This document shows, in pieces, positions 5,432-9,574 of a stretch of DNA of 9,574 nucleotides. A model generated the notes under the pieces. It was not told the origin of the DNA. It worked only from the letters and a program-made list of their open reading frames with translations, and searched no databases. Numbering within the stretch: the stretch's first letter is position 1; each line of letters begins with the position of its first letter. The DNA is from Oribacterium sp. UBA3737 (GTDB lineage: Bacteria; Bacillota_A; Clostridia; Lachnospirales; Lachnospiraceae): NCBI GenBank assembly GCA_002371295.1, contig DFGZ01000058.1, positions 1 to 9,574 of the forward strand, in the 5' to 3' direction. The position numbers and the translations under genes are program-made.

Positions 5432-8308
5432 TCATTGATCCCCCCTGTATTCCCATATCAGCTCTTCCATGGTCTGATACAGTCGTTCAGGCTCTATGGG
5501 CTTTGAAAGATGGGCATTCATGCCCACCTGAAGGGATCTCTGTACATCCTCGTCAAAAGCATTGGCGGTAAGTGCTATGATAGGGATCCTTTTCGCGTCT
5601 GCCCTTTCAAGCTTTCTTATGGCGGCTGTTGCCTCAAGTCCATCCATTTTAGGCATGCGTATATCCATCAGAATTGCATCATAATGTCCCAGCGGGCTTT
5701 CCGAGAACATATCAAGGACCATTTCCCCGTCAGAAGCATGATCGATGTTTATGTTCCTTACAGACAGGAGCTCCTTCATGATCTCAGCATTGATATCTAC
5801 ATCCTCAGCCAAAAGAACATTCCTGCCATCAAGCACCGCCTTCCTCTTTTCCATAGAGTCCTCCGGGTTCTTCTGAGGTTCGCAGTTCTTAAGTGTCAGC
5901 GTAACGGTAAGCACTGTACCCTCCCCCTTTTTGGACGAAACATCTATGGTGCCGTTCATGATATCCACTATATTTTTGGTTATGGCCATTCCGAGACCCG
6001 TACTGCCATATACAGTGTTTCTGCTGCTGTCCTCCTGTGTAAAGGCGTCAAATATCTTCGGAATGAAGGATTCATCCATTCCTATGCCTGTATCTTTGAT
6101 TTCGAAGCTTAAAGTGGTCTGATCTTCAAAGGATGTGAGCCTTTCTATTTTAAGCCACACATTTCCGGGGGCATCCGTGAATTTGATGGCATTGCTGAGT
6201 ATGTTGATGAGCACCTGCTTCAGCTTCATATCATCTCCGATATAATAATCGCTGACTCCTTCCGAGACTCTGCATTCATAAGTAAGTCCCTTTTCAGAGC
6301 ATTGTGCCAGGACCATGTTATTTATCTGCTCTATCATGGTCCTGAAGGCAAATTCCTCCCTGCGAATGACCAGTCTTCCTGATTCTATCCGGCTCATATC
6401 CAGTATATCGTTTATAAGTCCCAGAAGATGTCCCGCGCTGTCTCCTATCTTCTCAAGATATTTTCTGGTTTCGTCTTTTAATGTCTCGTCCCTGAGAGCC
6501 AGTGAATCAAGACCTATGATGGCGTTCATTGGGGTCCTCATCTCATGGCTCATGTTTGACAGAAAAGCGGTCTTGGCTTTATTGGCTTCCTCAGCGGTTT
6601 TAAGGGTTTCGGAAAGGATATGGTTCTGTTCCTCACGGTACTTCTGCTGCTCTATTAGCTTTTCCGTAAGAGCCAGCTTTTCCTCCATCTCTCTCTTTTT
6701 TATCCGGATGCTTCTCAAAGTCAGGATAAAGATGATAACAGATGCTGCCATTACGATGATGCCGATAGGTACTGTATTGTCCCTTAAAAAGTCCATGGCG
6801 GTATATGAATACAGCTTGTCAGCATACCGGTATGGCAGATTCTGAATATAATCTTCCCCCGCAAGAGCTATCCCCCGGTCCAAGAGCCTCAGCAGTCCTC
6901 TGTTTCCTACCCTCACTCCGAAGCTTCTGGCATCAGGGTGGTTTAACTGCTTCAGCGACAGGGAGTCATATCTGCTGCCTCTCAGAAAGTCATTTACCCT
7001 GAGACCGTTAAGTGTGGTGGCAGTTACTTCTCCGGATTCCACAGCATTAAGACACTCCTCTATGGAAGAATAGAACTTTATCTCTGCTTCAGGATACCAG
7101 GTAAGGATATAGTAATACTGCATGCTGTTGTTCTTATTGACAGCAAAGGACCTTTCCTTATCCTTACTGAATTCACCCTTCAACACAAGCTCACTTGATG
7201 AAGAGAATACAGCATTGGACTGGTTGATTCCGTTCTTCTCACTGTAGTACAGCCCGCCCCCTACAGGGAATGCCACGTCTATGATCCCGGAATTGATATC
7301 CGCTGTCATTTCCGCATAATCATCATAGCCCTTATAGGATAACTTAAGATCCGGGGCATCCAGCTCCGTCAGCATCACAGGAAGCAGCTCCGAGATAAGT
7401 CCCGTCACCTTCCCGTCCGTTCCGGTGTCACTGTAGGGAAGATAGTTGTTAAAATAACCAACTTTAAGTTCGTTGTGACTGTTCAGCCACTCTGTTTCAT
7501 CCTCGGACATGGTGCGGCCCGAAAGACTGGATGAATAATATTTTATGGCGAGGGAATTGATATAATTGGGTTCTTCGATAAATATCTGTTCCTGGGCACT
7601 GTTGAGCCTGTCCAGAAGGTCCGGCCTTCCCTTTGTAACCGAGAGATAATAATCTGAGGACCCGAAAGCATACAGAAGTCTTGCTTTTTCCCGCTGGGCT
7701 GTGCCATCACTTTCAGCCACCATGGCATCAATTTTTCCTTCATCAAAGGCCTTAAGGAGACTGCCATGATCCGGAAATTTAGATATTTCAGCAGTGATCT
7801 TATGTTCCTTGAGGAAATGCTCCAGCACCTCCACCATGGCACTGTCCAGCACACCTATTCTTTTACCTGTAAGAGTCCCATAGGAAGTAGTTATACTGTC
7901 ATCATCCGAGTGCTTTACGATATTGTAGGTCTCGCTCCCCATAGGTCTCTCAGGATAACCTATGATACTTTTCCTGTCTTCTGTTCTTGCAAGACCCGCA
8001 AGCATATCGATCTCCCCATCAAGGAATTTCTGATACAGTTCACCGAAGCCTCCGTAGACATATTCATATCTCCAGCCTGTATACTCCGAGAGCTTCAGAT
8101 AATACTCATAGGCATAGCCTGTCTTTACCAGCCCCTCACCGGCCCCCTCCTGAAAGACCTCATTTTCATAGTAGCCAACTCTGACAGTTTCCGTGTCCGC
8201 ATCCTTTGCATAGACTCTATGAAGAAAGCATATACAAAAGAAGGCAGCAAACACTACGTATGCCGCAATAAATCTTTTTGCCCTTTCTTTCAAAAACAGA
8301 GTTCTCAT
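5432..8308 (-). CDS. Hybrid sensor histidine kinase with two extracellular SBP (Venus-flytrap) domains
   Basis: A 958-aa membrane sensor, first gene of the operon. Order: N-terminal hydrophobic segment (about 12-31, signal peptide or anchor, with VYA at 32-34 as a possible cleavage site); SBP_bac_3-like domain 1 (about 41-258, VRVGYYENE start, GEIDMLAG at 98-105 and Arg112 where amino-acid binders keep a ligand-carboxylate arginine); SBP-like domain 2 (about 281-500, LKVGYFNN start, GIIDVAFPV); transmembrane segment (about 512-532); coiled-coil linker (536-578); HisKA with phosphoacceptor His588 in SHEMRTP; HATPase_c with N-box Asn706, DTGIGM (739-744) and GSTGLG (768-773); C-terminal REC with Asp836, phosphoacceptor Asp882 (LMDIRMP), Thr914 and Lys936. 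The architecture is EvgS/BvgS-like, but without the PAS and C-terminal Hpt domains of those proteins; the missing Hpt is supplied by the separate third gene. Start: ATG with GGAG 8 bases upstream. Kinase identity is secure; the ligand cannot be read from the sequence. Confidence 0.96.
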   Translation of the reverse strand: MRTLFLKERAKRFIAAYVVFAAFFCICFLHRVYAKDADTETVRVGYYENEVFQEGAGEGLVKTGYAYEYYLKLSEYTGWRYEYVYGGFGELYQKFLDGEIDMLAGLARTEDRKSIIGYPERPMGSETYNIVKHSDDDSITTSYGTLTGKRIGVLDSAMVEVLEHFLKEHKITAEISKFPDHGSLLKAFDEGKIDAMVAESDGTAQREKARLLYAFGSSDYYLSVTKGRPDLLDRLNSAQEQIFIEEPNYINSLAIKYYSSSLSGRTMSEDETEWLNSHNELKVGYFNNYLPYSDTGTDGKVTGLISELLPVMLTELDAPDLKLSYKGYDDYAEMTADINSGIIDVAFPVGGGLYYSEKNGINQSNAVFSSSSELVLKGEFSKDKERSFAVNKNNSMQYYYILTWYPEAEIKFYSSIEECLNAVESGEVTATTLNGLRVNDFLRGSRYDSLSLKQLNHPDARSFGVRVGNRGLLRLLDRGIALAGEDYIQNLPYRYADKLYSYTAMDFLRDNTVPIGIIVMAASVIIFILTLRSIRIKKREMEEKLALTEKLIEQQKYREEQNHILSETLKTAEEANKAKTAFLSNMSHEMRTPMNAIIGLDSLALRDETLKDETRKYLEKIGDSAGHLLGLINDILDMSRIESGRLVIRREEFAFRTMIEQINNMVLAQCSEKGLTYECRVSEGVSDYYIGDDMKLKQVLINILSNAIKFTDAPGNVWLKIERLTSFEDQTTLSFEIKDTGIGMDESFIPKIFDAFTQEDSSRNTVYGSTGLGMAITKNIVDIMNGTIDVSSKKGEGTVLTVTLTLKNCEPQKNPEDSMEKRKAVLDGRNVLLAEDVDINAEIMKELLSVRNINIDHASDGEMVLDMFSESPLGHYDAILMDIRMPKMDGLEATAAIRKLERADAKRIPIIALTANAFDEDVQRSLQVGMNAHLSKPIEPERLYQTMEELIWEYRGDQ

Positions 8309-8425
8309 TTATCATTCTCCGTGATATGCATCTTGTCATCATACGGTGACTTTGTCAGTCAGTAAGGTCTGGGCGACCCTCTGGGAATCCGGTCCTATAT
8401 ATCAGGTTATAAATAAATATTCGTC

Positions 8426-8431
8426 ATTATA
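8426..8431 (-). promoter_or_regulatory. Possible -10 element for the signalling operon
   Basis: A consensus TATAAT on the - strand, 118 bases upstream of the kinase ATG, in an AT-rich stretch just downstream of the lgt terminator. No good -35 hexamer is visible 16-18 bases upstream, and other AT-rich hexamers such as TATATA lie nearby, so this is only a candidate. The position, after a terminator and before the first gene of the operon, is what makes it plausible. Confidence 0.3.
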
Positions 8432-8464
8432 AGTAAAAAAAGAAGTACTTTTTATTAATGATAC

Positions 8465-8502
8465 CAAAAAAGACCCGGGACTGAACACAGCCCTCAGGTC
8501 TT
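8465..8502 (-). terminator. Rho-independent terminator downstream of lgt
   Basis: Read on the - strand, AAGACC (8502-8497) pairs with GGTCTT (8476-8471). Above an internal loop, GGG/CCC and CTG/CAG continue the stem to a TGTT loop, and TTTTTT follows at once. It lies about 100 bases after the lgt stop codon and separates lgt from the signalling operon. Confidence 0.8.
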
Positions 8503-8525
8503 CCGTTTAAAAATATAAAAATTAC

Positions 8526-8594
8526 GTGAGTGTCAAAAGTATTTGCCACACACCGATGATGTGCAGCGCGAAATTTGGTACTTTTGACTCTTAC
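8526..8594. repeat. 69-bp imperfect dyad between lgt and its terminator
   Basis: Two 16-base arms (8526-8541 and 8579-8594) are reverse complements at 14 of 16 positions. The ten inner bases, GTCAAAAGTA and TACTTTTGAC, match perfectly. The 37-base centre is more GC-rich and contains CACA/TGTG and GCGCG stretches. The element starts 10 bases after the lgt stop codon and lies before the terminator, so it would be transcribed into the lgt 3' UTR as a long stem-loop. There is no transposase and no obvious target-site duplication. The layout fits a dispersed palindromic (REP/MITE-like) element or an RNA-stabilising hairpin; which one cannot be told from a single copy. Confidence 0.6.
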
Positions 8595-8604
8595 ATCATG
8601 CAAA

Positions 8605-9574
8605 TCAGTTTTCTGAACTTTCAGATGCTTCCTGAACAGATGCTGTGCCTTCCGCCTTTACTTCGGAATTTTTCGCTGCCAATGCTTCACGCTCGGCTTT
8701 AAGTGCCGCATCCGGACCATACTTCTTCACCTTGTTAAGGTTATAGATGATAAGCCCTGCACCGAGAATGGCAAGAACCCCTGACAGAGCCTGGGAAACA
8801 GCTATATTTGTTCCCCAGAGATACAGTGAATCAGTACGGAGTCCCTCTATCCAGAAACGTCCTACACCGTAGCACAGGAGATACTGGAAGAAAATCTGTC
8901 CCGTAAATTTCTTCTTTGGCGCCATGAGATAAAAGATAACCAGTGTGCAGAGGTTCCACATGGATTCGTAGAAGAAGGTGGGATGAACCTGAATGAAGAG
9001 GTTATCACCTATCTTAAAGGAGTTAAGAAGCACCTCCTCATTAAGCATATTGGGATTTACCAGTGCCTCCTTTATACGCATGGCAAGGAAGGAATCCGTA
9101 GGTCCGCCGAAAGCCTCTGTGTTGAAGAAATTCCCCCATCTTCCCACGCTCTGACCTATAATAAGTCCGAGTATGGCGGAATCCATCATGGAAAGAACAT
9201 TGATCTTACGCACCCGGCAGAAGATGGTACAGCCTATGATGCTGACGATGATTCCTCCGTAAATCGCAAGTCCTCCCTGACGGATATTCAGTATCTCCGA
9301 AAGATGCTGTGAGTAGTAGTCCCACTCGAAGATCACATAATAGGCTCTGGCTCCAAGGATGGCAAAGATCACTGTATACAGTCCCATATCCTGAATGTCA
9401 TCCACCTTAAGGCCTCTTCTTTTATAGTCAAGGCTTGCTATCAGAAAGCCGAGCATCATGCCTATTCCGATGATGATCCCGTAATACGCTATCCTGAAAC
9501 CAAAGACGGAAATGCTGTTATTCAGATGCTCTACTCCTATCCCGATATGCGGAAAATAAATGTCAAAATTGTCA
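8605..9574 (-). CDS. lgt: Prolipoprotein diacylglyceryl transferase, 5'-partial
   Basis: Polytopic membrane enzyme that transfers diacylglycerol from phosphatidylglycerol to the lipobox cysteine of prolipoproteins, the first step of lipoprotein maturation. The frame is open to the window edge: the codons from 9573 down read DNFDIYFPHIGIG, the usual Lgt N-terminus, so only the first codon or few are missing and the Met at 9459 is internal. Counting from Asp at 9573: GGLAIYGG (100-107), the Lgt signature SVGRWGNFFNTEAFG (142-156, with Arg145 and Glu153 matching E. coli Arg143 and Glu151), VHPTFFYES (196-204) and GRFWIEGLRTD (238-248, with Arg239 and Glu243). The position of E. coli His103 appears to be Tyr here (IYGG instead of the HGG version). 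After the last membrane segment there is a charged Ala/Glu/Lys-rich tail of about 40 residues, poorly conserved in the family. It precedes the signalling operon but has its own terminator. Confidence 0.97.
   Translation of the reverse strand, partial: DNFDIYFPHIGIGVEHLNNSISVFGFRIAYYGIIIGIGMMLGFLIASLDYKRRGLKVDDIQDMGLYTVIFAILGARAYYVIFEWDYYSQHLSEILNIRQGGLAIYGGIIVSIIGCTIFCRVRKINVLSMMDSAILGLIIGQSVGRWGNFFNTEAFGGPTDSFLAMRIKEALVNPNMLNEEVLLNSFKIGDNLFIQVHPTFFYESMWNLCTLVIFYLMAPKKKFTGQIFFQYLLCYGVGRFWIEGLRTDSLYLWGTNIAVSQALSGVLAILGAGLIIYNLNKVKKYGPDAALKAEREALAAKNSEVKAEGTASVQEASESSEN

Noticed and set aside
7766..8365. 199-codon + strand frame opposite the kinase N-terminus
   Set aside because: Overlaps the conserved SBP domain 1 on the other strand and ends inside the operon leader; no domain seen.
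8309..8460. Possible c-di-GMP riboswitch in the leader of the signalling operon
   Set aside because: I looked for the GEMM-type conserved core and found neither its conserved segments nor the paired architecture.

Overview
The window looks like chromosomal DNA from an anaerobic Bacillota of the class Clostridia, most likely Lachnospiraceae (Butyrivibrio/Pseudobutyrivibrio-like). This rests on moderate GC content, strong AGGAGG-type ribosome binding sites, AT-rich intergenic DNA, a DUF5688-type protein of a kind I associate with Lachnospiraceae, and a Clostridia-style Lgt. The genus is inference from family resemblance; no rRNA or other marker gene is present.

Layout. (1) Bases 1-1602, + strand: 3' part of an ammonium transporter with a P-II (GlnB/GlnK-like) domain fused to its C-terminus, followed by a hairpin at 1658-1687. 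(2) Bases 1793-2647, - strand: a DUF5688-like protein of unknown function, convergent with the transporter. (3) Bases 2648-3273: 626 bp without a convincing gene, holding a 9-bp inverted repeat upstream of the DUF5688 gene and, at its far end, a candidate terminator for the next operon. (4) Bases 3274-8308, - strand: a three-gene signalling operon. In transcription order it has a 958-aa hybrid histidine kinase with two extracellular solute-binding-protein domains, a REC-GGDEF-EAL response regulator (TTG start) and a stand-alone 113-aa Hpt protein. (5) Bases 8309-8604: intergenic DNA with a 69-bp imperfect dyad and a clear Rho-independent terminator for lgt. (6) Bases 8605-9574, - strand: lgt, running off the right edge.

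How the genes work together. The operon at 3274-8308 contains all parts of a four-step His-Asp-His-Asp phosphorelay: kinase His588, kinase REC Asp882, Hpt His61 and output REC Asp63. The final receiver is joined to a degenerate GGDEF domain (DADYF) and an EAL domain with all expected catalytic residues. The natural reading is that an extracellular small molecule, sensed by tandem Venus-flytrap domains, controls breakdown of cyclic di-GMP. The flanking genes (ammonium uptake, lipoprotein acylation, DUF5688) appear to be independent transcription units. I see no mobile element, CRISPR array, tRNA or rRNA. The most interesting items are the self-contained phosphorelay to c-di-GMP, the Amt-PII fusion whose T-loop lacks the uridylylated tyrosine, and the dyad between lgt and its terminator.
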